A DNA stretch of 64,000 nt from Candidatus Opimibacter skivensis (GCA_016722045.1 JADKGY010000029.1:682001-746000); one strand, 5' to 3'. Shown: positions 27,557 through 38,920, numbered from the stretch's first letter. The notes: a model not told the origin generated them from the letters alone. Numbers and translations are program-made.

Positions 27557-29632
27557 ATGATCAACCTCAGGAATAGTCCCTTTTTATGGATAGCACTTAT
27601 GCTATTGATTTCATTCCGTGTAGCAGAATGGATGGGATCCGGAATGCATGAATGGTCGTTATTATTATTTTGGATTTGCTGCCTCATCTGTGCTTTCGTA
27701 TGCACGATCAGATACCTGCCACGATATCAGTATATCTCTTCGATCTCTATCAGCATGCTGATATTCGCCGCAGGTGTGCTTCGTTTCAATCACTTCAATA
27801 AAAATCAGTTTCCAGGTCCGGTGCCGCATGAGCAATTGTATCTCCAGGGAATTCTCATTGTAGATCAGGTACTGAAGAATAAAAATTATACCTCCTCTCT
27901 CAGTTGCCATCCGATATTTCTTTCAGAAGATGGTGATGAAAACAAAAATGTAATTCAGGATAAATTCATCCTGACCGTCATTAAATCAGGAAATGAGGCT
28001 ATTTATTTTCCGGGTGATATTCTGATGGTCAGGGGCCGCGTAGCATCTATTCCACCTCCTTTGAATCCTTACGCTTTTGATGCGAGAGCTTATTATAAGA
28101 CAATCGGCATAAGGATACAGATGAATTGCAAAGGCGAAGAAATATTGAAAGACAGTATCTCGAAAAATTCAATTGCACGATTGACTGCCCGATGGCAATA
28201 TTATCTGTCGAGTCTTGTTAAAAACAATTCTTCACCACAGGTTGCACAATTGACGAATGCGCTTGTATGGGGTGACCGGTCAGATATGGACAATGATGTA
28301 AGAGATGCATTTGCAGATTCAGGAGCTATGCATGTGCTATCCGTTTCAGGAATGCATGTCGCTATCATTTACAGCATGCTTTTCTTTTTCCTTGGTGCTC
28401 CCGGTTCAGGAATTTATTTTAAAAGAGTCTTGCGATTTATTGCGTATTCAATTGCGATCCTACTTTATGTTGGTCTTACCGGAGCTTGTCCGGCTGTTGT
28501 GAGGGCAGGGCTCATGATCATCCTCTATCTGTTTGGCAAAGCGATGGGTCTGAATACACAGGTCTGGAATTTGCTTGGCTTCGCAGCCTTCATTATGATG
28601 TGGATCAATCCTTATGTCTGGCAGAATGTAGGATTCCAACTTTCATTTCTGGCAATGGCCGGCATCCTGCTTTATTCAAAAGCAATGATCAGAAGCATAA
28701 CATTCAAATACAAAATTCTGCATATCATCTGGGAGATTACTGTTCTGTCGATCGTAGCACAGGTATTTATTCTTCCGGTTTTGCTTGGCCAGTTTCACCA
28801 GTTCCCCTTGACGTTTATTCTCAGTAGCCTTATTGCCATTCCTGCTGGTTACCTCATCGTTTTTGGGGCAGTGCTTAATGTCATCCTTTCGTTTATGGGT
28901 ATCACTATCGCCTGGCCAATGCTGGATTGGATCGGACGTGCATTCATTCAAAGTATGAAATGGATGGGCGGGTTGAATCCTGAAATGCATTTCTCTTTGC
29001 CCGCATGGAGTGGAATTTTGCTGATGTCAATGGCTATTTTATTTACCATCGCCCTGGTGTTCAGATGGCCCTTAGGTAAATCACTAGCTTATACATGTAG
29101 TCTTTTCGCAGTAGTCATCATGGGTTGTCACAGAATAAAACAATGGTCTACAAGCGAGATGATCATTTATCATTCATACAAAGGATTGATAGCTGATATT
29201 ACCCTTGACGGAAGATGTATCTCAATTCATGACTGCGAAATTTCTTCTGCAAGCATTGAATTTGCATCAAGAGGATATCGATGTCACAGGGATATCATCG
29301 ATGCGACTGATATCTGTATAGAACAGTCATTTCAAACAAAGGATATTGATTACAAATCATCTGTTTTGACCATGGATGGTTTATGCATTCTATTCTGGGA
29401 AGGAGAAGTGGACTCTTTGATTTGCTCAAAAAAAATAACGACTATAATCATCAATCAATGTCCTGATTTAATCCTTTTAAAAGATTTTCTACAAGACCGG
29501 TTTGATAGCAATATCATTCTTCCCGCCCATATCGACAGGAAGATGAAAACAAAAATCGAAGACTATTTAAAAGAACACCAGATAGCATATCACGATATAG
29601 ATTCCAAAGGATATTTTTTGACACCGATATGA
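27557..29632 (+). CDS. comEC: ComEC/Rec2 DNA-uptake channel protein
   Basis: 691 residues. N-terminal TM segments and an OB-like DUF4131 region (~1-190) precede the competence core (~225-500). The core holds VWGDRSDMDNDVRDAFADSG and HVLSVSGMHVAII, the hallmark of ComEC. At least eight TM helices are visible. The C-terminal ~170 residues are the position of the metallo-beta-lactamase-like domain, but no HxHxDH motif is present, so that domain is degenerate, as in many Bacteroidota. It overlaps the next gene by ATGA. Role: moving single-stranded DNA across the inner membrane in transformation. Confidence 0.9.
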   Translation: MINLRNSPFLWIALMLLISFRVAEWMGSGMHEWSLLLFWICCLICAFVCTIRYLPRYQYISSISISMLIFAAGVLRFNHFNKNQFPGPVPHEQLYLQGILIVDQVLKNKNYTSSLSCHPIFLSEDGDENKNVIQDKFILTVIKSGNEAIYFPGDILMVRGRVASIPPPLNPYAFDARAYYKTIGIRIQMNCKGEEILKDSISKNSIARLTARWQYYLSSLVKNNSSPQVAQLTNALVWGDRSDMDNDVRDAFADSGAMHVLSVSGMHVAIIYSMLFFFLGAPGSGIYFKRVLRFIAYSIAILLYVGLTGACPAVVRAGLMIILYLFGKAMGLNTQVWNLLGFAAFIMMWINPYVWQNVGFQLSFLAMAGILLYSKAMIRSITFKYKILHIIWEITVLSIVAQVFILPVLLGQFHQFPLTFILSSLIAIPAGYLIVFGAVLNVILSFMGITIAWPMLDWIGRAFIQSMKWMGGLNPEMHFSLPAWSGILLMSMAILFTIALVFRWPLGKSLAYTCSLFAVVIMGCHRIKQWSTSEMIIYHSYKGLIADITLDGRCISIHDCEISSASIEFASRGYRCHRDIIDATDICIEQSFQTKDIDYKSSVLTMDGLCILFWEGEVDSLICSKKITTIIINQCPDLILLKDFLQDRFDSNIILPAHIDRKMKTKIEDYLKEHQIAYHDIDSKGYFLTPI

Positions 29633-30570
29633 ACAAGGAATATCATTTTACGATCACACGGACAGACAGGATTTACCTTGTCTCATTTGTTATCCTTTTA
29701 TTAGGTTGGGAACTGGTAAAAGATTTTTTGCCTGCTGGTGATAAATCATTTACTTATATTTCTCCCCCATCTGCACATCATGGATTTAAAAATAAAACGA
29801 ACTCTCATTATTCTTCCAATTATTATTCAAAAAACTATTCACCTCCTTTTCCAAAAAGATTTGAAAAAAAATATTCATCCTACGAAGAAGAACAGGAACA
29901 AACTCCACCGGCTTCTCCCTTGTCTGTCATGACCGCCTCATTTGATGAATTGACATCCATGGGTCTTTCAAGGAAAGTGGCTTTTAATATTCAAAAATTC
30001 ATTTCAGCAGGTGGTATCATTACGAGTGATGAGGATTTGTTAAAAATATATGGAATGGATTCACTCCAATTGATGAATGCATCTCCATTTATCATTTATG
30101 GCACAAAACCGATAAGCGAAAAATCCACTGCAGATTTAGAGCATGAGGTCCCCATCAAACCAACATTAAAAATAGTCGACCTGAACCGGGCAACATCCGA
30201 GGACCTTGAATCCCTGGACGGAATAGGAACAGTATTAGCGAACAGAATCATCAAATACAGAGATGCTATCGGAGGTTTTCTAAATCCAGATCAATTAAAG
30301 GAATGCTATGGTATACCACCTGAAACCATTGAGAAGATCAAAGGTCAGATCACCGTTTCCGGAAGTCCTCATTTAGTGATGATCAATGAAATAAATATAG
30401 ACTCTCTTAAACATCCTTATCTGAATAAAAAATTAATAAAGCTGATCAAAGCCTATAAAAATCAGCATGGCGTATTTAAAAATGTATCCGATTTTAGAAA
30501 AATATATCCCCCCGATTCCAACTGGTGTGATAAAGTATTGCCTTATATCAGTTTCGATGTTAATAAGTAA
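29629..30570 (+). CDS. Helix-hairpin-helix protein (ComEA-like)
   Basis: 313 residues, coupled to comEC by an ATGA overlap. One TM segment (~16-34) is followed by a low-complexity Ser/Tyr/Lys linker (~45-90). Three helix-hairpin-helix modules follow: SMGLSRKVAFNIQKFI, LNRATSEDLESLDGIGTVLA (the ComEA-type signature) and INEINIDSLKHPYLNKKL. The layout fits a membrane-anchored DNA receptor handing DNA to ComEC. ComEA usually carries a single HhH pair; the repetition is common in Bacteroidota. Confidence 0.85.
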   Translation: MNKEYHFTITRTDRIYLVSFVILLLGWELVKDFLPAGDKSFTYISPPSAHHGFKNKTNSHYSSNYYSKNYSPPFPKRFEKKYSSYEEEQEQTPPASPLSVMTASFDELTSMGLSRKVAFNIQKFISAGGIITSDEDLLKIYGMDSLQLMNASPFIIYGTKPISEKSTADLEHEVPIKPTLKIVDLNRATSEDLESLDGIGTVLANRIIKYRDAIGGFLNPDQLKECYGIPPETIEKIKGQITVSGSPHLVMINEINIDSLKHPYLNKKLIKLIKAYKNQHGVFKNVSDFRKIYPPDSNWCDKVLPYISFDVNK

Positions 30571-30697
30571 CACGCAAGACTCAAAAAAATGAGGACGCAG
30601 ATCAATTATGATCGGTTATGATCATTTTTCGCAATATTTACCTTTATCCGAATTATAATCAGAAAATCTATTCAAGAGAAAAGGTTATTTTCAGAAA

Positions 30698-30735
30698 ATT
30701 CGTTATTCGTTATTCGTTATTCGTTATTCGTTATT
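30698..30735. repeat. Five 7-base tandem repeats (ATTCGTT)
   Basis: Five exact ATTCGTT copies (30698-30732) followed by a T-run. They sit directly beyond the 3' end of the fructose-bisphosphatase gene, in the convergent gap with the HhH gene. Confidence 0.9.
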
Positions 30736-30739
30736 TTTT

Positions 30740-31762
30740 TTATTTCCCCGTGGCACTATACTTCTCCACAAACGCCTTCATCTCTTTTACCATTTTTGGA
30801 CTGCCGATAGAAATGGTCGCTCGTTGGTGCAATTCATTGACAGGCATATCAAGGATTCTTTCAAGATCACATGATATCGCCACACCACCCGCCTGCTCAA
30901 CGATCATCGCCATCGGATTGCATTCATAAAGTAATCTGAGTTTTCCCTTTGGATATTTTCGGGTATGAGGATAAAGAAATATTCCGCCCTGGATCATGAT
31001 CCTGTGAATATCTGAAACCATTGAACCGATATATCTCAATCCAAAATTCATCTCCGAACAATGATCAATATAGCGTCTCATCTCGAGATCAAATTTCAAA
31101 TAGTACCCCTGGTTGACAGCATAATAAGCTCCATCCTCAGGAATTTTTATGTTCTCATGTGAAAGACAAAATTCTCCGATGGACGGATCAAGTGTAAATC
31201 CATTGACACCATGACCTGTGGTATAGACAAGTATCGTAGAAGTTCCATAGAGCACATACCCTGCAGCCACCAATGCATTGCCAGGCTGTAAGAAATCCTC
31301 CAGTGTCGCAGGACCTGCCAGGTCAGACACTCTTCTGTAAATACTGAATATGGTTCCGACCGATACATTGACATCTATATTGCTGGATCCATCGAGTGGA
31401 TCAAAGAAGACAACGTATTTTGGTTTCTTATTCGCCACCGGCGGAACCTGAATAATAGATTCCATTTCTTCAGAAGCGATAGCCGCACACTCTCCGCTAT
31501 TACCGAGGCATTCGATCAGCTTATCATTAGCATAGATGTCCAGCTTCTGGACCATGTCACCGGATTCATTTTCAGAACCTGCAACGCCCAGGATATTGAC
31601 CAGTCCTGCTTTATTGACTTCCCTGTTTATAATTTTAGCCGCGACACCTATATCACGAAGCAAATTAGTAAGTTCACCTGTAGAGCTTGTGTACTCCTTT
31701 TGTCGCTTTAGAATAAATTCGTCAAGTGTGACGATCCTGTTACGGTTTGATAAATTATCCAT
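30740..31762 (-). CDS. fbp: Class I fructose-1,6-bisphosphatase
   Basis: 340 residues from ATG 31762 (MDNLSNRNRIVTLDEF), preferred over a codon 45 bases upstream that adds a non-conserved leader. The metal site FDPLDGSSNIDVNVSVGTIF near residue 120 is diagnostic. NFGLRYIGSMVSDIHRIM and GKLRLLYECNPMAMIVEQAG complete the substrate site. It converts fructose-1,6-bisphosphate to fructose-6-phosphate in gluconeogenesis. Intact and of normal length. A short hairpin (CCCCC/GGGGG, about 31791) lies upstream. Confidence 0.95.
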   Translation of the reverse strand: MDNLSNRNRIVTLDEFILKRQKEYTSSTGELTNLLRDIGVAAKIINREVNKAGLVNILGVAGSENESGDMVQKLDIYANDKLIECLGNSGECAAIASEEMESIIQVPPVANKKPKYVVFFDPLDGSSNIDVNVSVGTIFSIYRRVSDLAGPATLEDFLQPGNALVAAGYVLYGTSTILVYTTGHGVNGFTLDPSIGEFCLSHENIKIPEDGAYYAVNQGYYLKFDLEMRRYIDHCSEMNFGLRYIGSMVSDIHRIMIQGGIFLYPHTRKYPKGKLRLLYECNPMAMIVEQAGGVAISCDLERILDMPVNELHQRATISIGSPKMVKEMKAFVEKYSATGK

Positions 31763-31855
31763 GTTGGTTTGTTTGGACCCCTTACCCCCTGAAAGGGGGA
31801 ATTGCATGTTTTACCCACTCCCTTTTAGGAAGAGTAAGGGATCAGTTATATTTTT

Positions 31856-33954
31856 CTAGTATCCGCCATAATACCTTCTCAAAAACCACTCCAGAGAAAG
31901 AGCGGCCAGTAAAATAATACAAAGCCACTTAAGATGGATCAATGGCCTGGTCTGCGTGCTGCTATACAATATAGGCTTGATATGCTCATCACCCAATATC
32001 AAATCTCCCAATTGCGAAATCTGGTCAGCATAGACTAAACTTCCGCCATACATTGTTGCCAATTGCCTAAGCAATCCATGATCAGCGGTTGTTTCAAGCG
32101 TTTCCAATTGAATAGGCTGGACTACAAATTTGCCATCATGTGTAAGCTTGACACCATTGACTTCGGTCGTAGCTGTCCACGAATAACTACCTTCAGGAAA
32201 CCGGCCAATCTCTAAAGCATATGACTGTCCTGACGTATTAAATGTATAGTCGAATTCCTCGCCCTGTTTATTCTTTATTCGGATCGAAACTTCAGGTGTA
32301 TTGATCAGCTCATAACTATCATTATATAATTCACCCTGAAAAGAAATATCCTCAAGTTCTGTATACAATCTCTTGGAAGATGTCACTTTGAATTTTCGTT
32401 TATCAGACTTGGTAGATGTGTATTGACATATCTGATTCAATACTTCATACGTGATATCGCGTGAGCCATTTTGCAACTGATCAAACAATTGCCATTTCCA
32501 GATTCCTTCTCCTGCTATCACGCAGGTTCGTTTATCATTGGCTTCACCCATGACGATCAATGGATATTGTGTGTCAACACTACCTATCTTTTGGTAGGAC
32601 ATGACCTGAGCCGATGGAGATGCTGTATATTCCCCATAAGGTGAAATGAGCGGACTGAATGCGGGCAATTTGGTTTTGATATCATCCGTCAGATTAAATA
32701 AATTGAACGACGGGTTCAATACCATGGTGACATCATTCGGTGTGCGATTACCTCCGGCTAAAATATTCAGAAATGGTTGGGCCTGGTTAAGCGCATTAAG
32801 GTCTGTTTGATAACCAGCTACAAAAATCCTTGGAGTACCTTTTTATCAAGCTCATTTAATATGGTTGGGATCGGATTTTTGACAGAAGGCAATTGATGTA
32901 AAATGACGAGATCATATTTTTTCAATTGATCCAGGGACATATCCGAAGCCATGCGTATGTCTACTTCATAGTTGCGCTGACTTAACAAAGCGGACTTCCA
33001 CACCGCAAGATCAGGATGTGGACTATTCGCCAATAGCAATACATTGAGACGCCCATCAATAACTTCTACAAAGAAATCACGCACATTATTGAGATAGGTC
33101 ACTTCATTTTTTACCTGTGCTACCGAGACCCTGTACCGCAGAACGCCACTCTGCTTCGCTTCGATTATAATATCCTTCGTCGTAAACCAGGGATCGGCGT
33201 CAATCGTGATTGGAATTTTTTCAATGAGCACATCATTGTTATCCAGTATTTGTTTTATTTCCAGACTGGTGGTTGCTCCTTTTAGACGCACTGCAGAAAG
33301 ATCAACCTGAAGTGGAAATTTATCGCCCAGGTAAACGATACTGTTATGGTAGACATCTTTGATTTGCAAATCCGTTTTCCGAATTGTATCCCCTAATGCA
33401 ACTGCATACAACGGAGCTTTTTGGATAAGAGGTATATACAGCGGACTTTTACCCCGATTGATAGCACCATCAGAGGCGACAATGACCGCGCCCACATTCT
33501 GCCCTCTGTATTGTTCATCTACATAAGTCATAAACTCACCCAGATCACTCGCCTGGTCATTCAATGTCCATGATGCATTTGCTGCAAGCTCTTTAACTTC
33601 CTGGCCGAAGCCAATGCGATGCACCTCATATTTCTTTGAAAGATTATTGTAAAGATCATCGAGGGACTTCATGTACGTCACCGAATCCGTTTTTGAAAGG
33701 GCAGCCCTGATGCTTGCCGACTGATCCTGAGCCAGAATGATCACCGGTGGTTCAGTCCGATTTTGAAGCAGCTTTAAAAGCGGAGCCAACAACAGACTAC
33801 TCAGAACTGTGACCACCAGGCCCCTGAGAATAGCCATCAAATACCTTAGCCAGGCTGGCTGATCACTGAAGGTCTTGTCCTCATAATATAGGAAAACAGA
33901 GGCCCCTACCCCCAATAAAAGGCATAAAAGAAGATACCAGGAGGATATTGCCAA
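31856..33954 (-). CDS. VWA-like membrane protein, frameshifted
   Basis: About 700 residues in two frames: 33954-32818 from a TTG start, continuing in the next frame to the stop at 31856. The frames join near 32838, where inserting one A into a run of five (KKVLQG becomes KKGTPRIFVAGYQ) restores a single protein. Two N-terminal TM helices are followed by a VWA-like region (VIILAQDQSASIRAAL, AVIVASDGAINRG), a GATase-like stretch and a C-terminal TM helix. This layout resembles Bat-type and GATase-like membrane proteins. Function unknown. The homopolymer site suggests sequencing error rather than a true pseudogene. Confidence 0.75.
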
Positions 33955-34075
33955 CTCAGATTCTGCACGTGACCAAAGGAATTAAGTGAAAATTAGATGA
34001 TGTGTTAACGTTCACAAAGATTGAAAAAATATCTAAGGAGCACCAAAAAGGATAGCCGGTCCAAATGTCCAATAT

Positions 34076-34108
34076 TTGAACCTTTCGGTCGTTTTAAGGG
34101 TATCTTTG
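34076..34108 (+). promoter_or_regulatory. Candidate Bacteroidota promoter
   Basis: TTG at 34076-34078 (-33 element) and TATCTTTG at 34101-34108 (-7 element, consensus TAnnTTTG), separated by 22 bases. It lies 27 bases upstream of the ATG at 34136, which also supports that start. Confidence 0.5.
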
Positions 34109-34135
34109 TACACGTTTTCAATAATTTTTGTGTCG

Positions 34136-35425
34136 ATGAATAAGGTATCACTTCTTAAATCCTTTCTTTTCATTTTCGGGCTTCTTCTACTCTCCCAGAG
34201 GTTACAGGCTTCTTATATCCTGATCCCAATGGATGATACCCAGCGAAATCACCTAAAGGCTTATGGGATCACGTATTGGGTTCTGAATGCAGGCAAAGAA
34301 GCGTACTGGCTTCTCAATTACAGGGGAGGTTCATTTGCATTTGAGAATAATGAGCTCTTCGAAAAAGAATGTAAAACCAGGGATGTGAGTTACCAGATCA
34401 TCACCGATGGTGAATTTGTAAGAATAAGAACAGAAATAAGCAATCCTGAAGCCAATCAGGAAACCATTAAACTTGAGGTTGCCCCGAAAATAGCTGTTTA
34501 CACGCCTGATTTCAATTCTCATGGCGAGCGCATCCAGCCCTGGGATGATGCTGTGACGTTAGTGCTGACCTATGCCGAAATACCCTATGACAAAATCTAT
34601 GATCGAGAAGTACTTGAAGGAAAATTAGCGCAATACGATTGGCTGCATCTTCACCATGAAGATTTTACCGGTCAGTACGGAAAATTTTATCGCTCCTTCA
34701 GCATGCAACCCTGGTACAAAGAAAATCAGCGTTTGCAGGAAGAACTGGCCAAAAGTCTTGGCTATTCCAAAGTGTCACAATTGAAACTGGCAGTTGTCAA
34801 GACGATCAGGGATTTTGTTGGCGGAGGCGGATTTATGTTTGCGATGTGTAGCGCGACGGATTCGTATGATATTGCATTGGCCGCTGATGGTGTTGATATA
34901 TGTGCAGAAATTTTTGATGGCGATCCACAGGATCCGGATGCGCAATCAAAGCTTGATTACAGCAAATGTTTTGCCTTTAAAGATTTTAAGTTGGTGACTA
35001 ATCCTATGGAATATGAATTTTCGAGTATTGATCACAGAGATCGAAGTGTAATACCCGAGCGGGATTATTTCACACTATTTGATTTCTCTGCAAAATGGGA
35101 TCCTATCCCGACAATGCTTACGCAGAATCATACCCGGACTGTGAAAGGCTTCATGGGTCAGACTACGGCATTTGACAAAAATTATATTAAATCCGATGTA
35201 TTGATTTTAGGTGAAACAAAACCTGAAAATGAAGTCCGTTATATTCATGGAGAATATGGATTTGGTACATGGACTTTCTATGGTGGTCATGACCCTGAAG
35301 ATTATCGTCATTATGTGACAGATCCGGATACAGATCTAAGCCTGCATCCCAATAGTCCGGGTTATAGACTGATCCTCAATAATGTACTATTTCCTGCTGC
35401 TGAAAAGAAAAAGAGGAAAACCTAG
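34136..35425 (+). CDS. Secreted protein of the family often labelled asparagine synthetase B
   Basis: 429 residues from ATG 34136, chosen because MNKVSLLKSFLFIFGLLLLS gives a signal peptide and a promoter lies just upstream. The mature N-terminus (ILIPMDDTQRNHLKAYGITY) matches a Bacteroidota family usually named asparagine synthetase B in databases. It lacks the Cys2 glutaminase start and the PP-loop SGGxDS of real AsnB, so that name is wrong in function. GGGGFMFAMCSATDS near 255 suggests a GATase-like fold. Function unknown. Confidence 0.75.
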   Translation: MNKVSLLKSFLFIFGLLLLSQRLQASYILIPMDDTQRNHLKAYGITYWVLNAGKEAYWLLNYRGGSFAFENNELFEKECKTRDVSYQIITDGEFVRIRTEISNPEANQETIKLEVAPKIAVYTPDFNSHGERIQPWDDAVTLVLTYAEIPYDKIYDREVLEGKLAQYDWLHLHHEDFTGQYGKFYRSFSMQPWYKENQRLQEELAKSLGYSKVSQLKLAVVKTIRDFVGGGGFMFAMCSATDSYDIALAADGVDICAEIFDGDPQDPDAQSKLDYSKCFAFKDFKLVTNPMEYEFSSIDHRDRSVIPERDYFTLFDFSAKWDPIPTMLTQNHTRTVKGFMGQTTAFDKNYIKSDVLILGETKPENEVRYIHGEYGFGTWTFYGGHDPEDYRHYVTDPDTDLSLHPNSPGYRLILNNVLFPAAEKKKRKT

Positions 35426-35584
35426 TAGAGATGATTTGAAGCATGTCTCTGCTTTCTATTACTACCTGACCCTTTTTTCAAAAAATTACCTTTTAGTGCC
35501 TTTATTTAATATATCCCCGGACAAAGTAATGCCGAAGGATTGGGGCCTGCCCTTTTGTATCTTCGGCGCTTGAGTCCAAATTCA

Positions 35585-36442
35585 ATGACGTCAGTGTCCG
35601 GATCAGATCCGTTATCTAATCAAATCCTAAAAAATATTCCCATGGTGTACATCGTGGGCAATAGTTTCTGTGGGTCAACGCTATTGGGATTCCTTTTAAG
35701 TGCCCATCCTGACATCATTTACCTTGGCGAATTTAAAATCAAAACCTGGCTTAAAGAAAGGTCATGTTCGTGTGGTCATTCTTTAGATACCTGTCCATTC
35801 TATACTAATTTTTTCAGTGCGTTTAATGAGGCAAAGAAATCGCTATTCGAAGATGTGAGGCCGAGATCAGTTTTTAATCTATTGTTCAGAAGTGACAAAA
35901 TCATTTCTAAAAATGCAATAGAAAAAATGGAATCATTTTACCAGTCTATTAGCGAACGGGTTGCTCAAATGTATCCAAATGCCCAATACATTGTAGATAC
36001 GTCTAAAAGCATATGGATGCTTAATGGATGGCTTCATACTTCATTAGCCGAGGATATTAAAATCATCTGGCTTACACGGCAGCTCAAACCAAGCATAGCT
36101 TCCTTTACAAAAAGGGGATTTAAATTTTATCACTCCCTCTTATCTGTCCTCGTCAATAACCTGCTGACCCATTATTATCTAAAATGGAACAGACTGGATT
36201 ATCTGAAGCTGGATTATACCCGGTTTTATGATGATTTTGATGAGGTTGCCAAATCAACTTCAGCGTTTCTCAATATCCCTATTCCGTCTGTTTATCAAAA
36301 TCATAATACTCATCACGTTATCTCGGGTAATTCATTTACAAAAAAAGAATTCACCGGACATTTTAATGGATTTCGTAAAGATGAAGAATGGAAATCACAG
36401 CTGACAAAAAATCAAAAAAGGATTTTGTCATGGTTCGACTAA
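35585..36442 (+). CDS. Sulfotransferase family protein
   Basis: 285 residues from ATG 35585; ATG 35642 is also possible. The PAPS 5'-phosphosulfate loop is VGNSFCGSTLLGFLLSAHPD near the N-terminus, and IKIIWLTRQLKPSIASF supplies the 3'-phosphate site (Arg and Ser). A Cys-rich insert (RSCSCGHSLDTC) follows the loop, as in related Bacteroidota enzymes. It probably sulfates a surface glycan made by the neighbouring genes. The GT4 gene starts 7 bases downstream. Confidence 0.8.
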   Translation: MTSVSGSDPLSNQILKNIPMVYIVGNSFCGSTLLGFLLSAHPDIIYLGEFKIKTWLKERSCSCGHSLDTCPFYTNFFSAFNEAKKSLFEDVRPRSVFNLLFRSDKIISKNAIEKMESFYQSISERVAQMYPNAQYIVDTSKSIWMLNGWLHTSLAEDIKIIWLTRQLKPSIASFTKRGFKFYHSLLSVLVNNLLTHYYLKWNRLDYLKLDYTRFYDDFDEVAKSTSAFLNIPIPSVYQNHNTHHVISGNSFTKKEFTGHFNGFRKDEEWKSQLTKNQKRILSWFD

Positions 36443-36449
36443 AAAAATC

Positions 36450-37570
36450 ATGAGAATACTTGTCCTCACAATCGAATATCCTCCACTGGGTGGCGGAGCA
36501 TCCCCGATGTCTCACGAAGTCAATAAAAATTACATGCAGCGAGGACATGAAGTTGAAGTCGTGACGATGTCCTTCAAAGGATTGCCGGAGGAAGAACATG
36601 TGGATGGCATTCATATACACAGAGTGCCATGCAGAAGAACACAAAAACACATATCATATCCCCTCGAACATGTGTCTTTTATTTTGGCTGCAAGAAAGTT
36701 TTTGAAAAAATACCTGCTTACTCATTCATTTGATGTATGTCATACTCATTTTATTATACCTACAGGAATTCTGGCCAGATGGATGTACAAAAATTATCGA
36801 ATTCCTTTTATTATCACAGCACATGGAAGTGACGTGCCTGGCTTCAATCCTGATCGTTTTTATTTACTACACAAAATCTCCCCTACATTAATCCGGTCCA
36901 TTGTAAAATGGAGTTCGGCTATTGTTGTTCCTTCAATTTATTTGGGCTCGCTTCTGAAAAAAGTGGTTACACATTCAGATTCGAAAATCATCCATATTCC
37001 CAATGGAATCAATACAGACTATTTTGTTCCGGGAAAAAAGAAAAAATAATTGTTTCCTCAGGTAGACTTTTGGAACGAAAAGGATTTCATCACCTTATTG
37101 AAGCCGTCTCACCCGAAGACATAGGTTACAACGTACACATCTGTGGTGATGGCCCGATGATGAGCCAGCTCAAAGCACTCGCCTCAAAATCAAAAACTCC
37201 GATAATTTTTCATGGATGGATTGACAATAGGGATGAATTGTATAAATCACTTTTATCTCAGGCCACATTCTATTGTCTCTTGTCTTCCAATGAAAATGCC
37301 AGCGTATCGCTTATGGAAGCCATGTCCTCCGGTTGCGTAGTCATCACATCAGATGTGTCAGGATGTCCTGAAACGGTTGGGTCTGCAGGAATCTGTATAG
37401 CCCCTGGCCAGGCAGAACGATTACGTCAGACGTTAATTTCCATCATTGGGAACGCTTCTGCCCAAGACTCCTATATGCTTGTTGCCAGACAGCGAGCTGT
37501 TGAGAAATATGCTTGGCCTTCCATCACAGAACGTTACCTTAAACTTTTACAAAGCAGTACCGTAAAATGA
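36450..37570 (+). CDS. GT4 glycosyltransferase, frameshifted
   Basis: About 373 residues in two frames. The N-terminal half (36450-37049) has the acceptor domain start RILVLTIEYPPLGGGASPMS and VCHTHFIIPTG. The C-terminal half carries VSSGRLLERKGFHHLIEAV, HICGDGPM and the donor-site E-x7-E region SNENASVSLMEAMSSG. They join in an A-run at 37034-37039; one extra A gives PGKKEKIIVSSGRL. It is a retaining GT-B enzyme of polysaccharide synthesis. It overlaps the flippase gene by ATGA. Likely sequencing error. Confidence 0.85.
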
Positions 37571-38899
37571 GTCAGCTGAAAAGAGATACGCAAATGACTC
37601 TAGTGAGCCGTATCCCGGTCATGCTATTAAGTTTTCTATCCGTCGTATTACTGACGCGTTTGTTGGGCCCCGAAGGAAATGGCGTGTATACGTTTACATA
37701 TGCAAGCCTTAATCTGCTGATTACGATTATTGGGTTTCAACTTGACGGCTCACTTACTTTTTTTCTTTCAAACAAGGGCTATGAAAACAATAAAGTGATC
37801 AGCACCATTGGTTTGCTCTTTCTTTTACAATCCTTCTTTTAGTATTCACTTTATTTTCCATCATTTATCTTATCCCCGGAGGCCAACATCTTTTTTATTC
37901 CTGACGGACAACCTGTACTATTTTTTTTCGTCTTCCTTGTCATTGCCTTTATACTCAGGTCAACATCAAATCTGATTCAGGCAGCATTAAGAGGATTGTT
38001 CAGATTTAAAGCATTCAATTTTTATATTACGATTATTCAATTGTTACCGGTAGTAATTTATAGCATATTGCTTTATTTAAGTCTAAACGGTCACGTGAAT
38101 TATCCAATGATCACTTACTTTAAAATAATACTTATCACCGAGTCCATTCTGCTCATGATTGGAATATTCGTTCTTTGGAAAACAAATGAAATCAAATTCT
38201 CTTCGGATTCTGTGCAGTACAGAAAGACAATTATACAATACTCCTCAAAAAATCTCCTTGGCACCGTTGGTCATTTCCTGAATAAAAGACTTGATGTTTG
38301 GTTTGTTGAATTTTATAATGGAATGGCACTCCTCGGACAATATGGATTGGCCACACAGATTACAAATTTTATCAGTGATGCGTTGACTCCATTTAACCAG
38401 GTATTGCTACCCTATCTTTCAGGATCGCCGGGTGATCAGCATAAAATAATGGTTGGGCGAATAGCCAGACTAAATTTCTTTATCGCTCTTATAGCAGCAT
38501 TATTGATCGCCTGTTTATCGTGGCTTTTTTATTCCCCTTTTATTCGGTCACAAATTCGATCAGGCCATTCCTGCTTCCCAAATTCTCGCAATAGGGATCA
38601 TATTTATTTCTCAGCGATTAGTGTTTACTAATTATTTCAAAGCTACTGATCAGATCGCGTACACGATAAAAGCGTCCTGGGGCGGAGTTATAATTACAGT
38701 ACTACTCGATCTTTTACTTATACCGCGTTATGGCATCATAGGTGCTTCCATTGCTTCAGTACTCGCGTATGCTACAACTGCCATATTCCTTATTTACCAC
38801 GTCTCAAAAAAAATAGATCTCCGTCTGTACGATATTCTTTTTTTGAAAAAATCAGACATTACCTGGCTGACCTCCCGAAAATCAGAAATTGGTAATTAG
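37567..38899 (+). CDS. Wzx-like polysaccharide flippase, three frameshifts
   Basis: MATE/MOP-type flippase with ~12 expected TM helices, split over several frames. The first part (37567-37842) starts MSQLKRDTQMTLVSRIPVML and contains LLTRLLGPEGNGVYTFTYA. Joins are needed near 37838 (T-run), near 37892 (T-run) and near 38540. After the last join it reads LLFGHKFDQAIPASQILAIG, the usual late-helix motif of Wzx. It would flip lipid-linked glycan across the inner membrane for this locus. All joins are single-base and mostly at homopolymers. Confidence 0.8.
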
Positions 38900-38920
38900 T
38901 TGATGGAAAATAAAGAATAA

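Noticed and set aside
27557..29632. Active beta-lactamase-like nuclease domain at the ComEC C-terminus
   Set aside because: No HxHxDH motif in the last 170 residues.
34136..35425. True asparagine synthetase (asnB)
   Set aside because: Signal peptide present; no Cys2 glutaminase start and no PP-loop.
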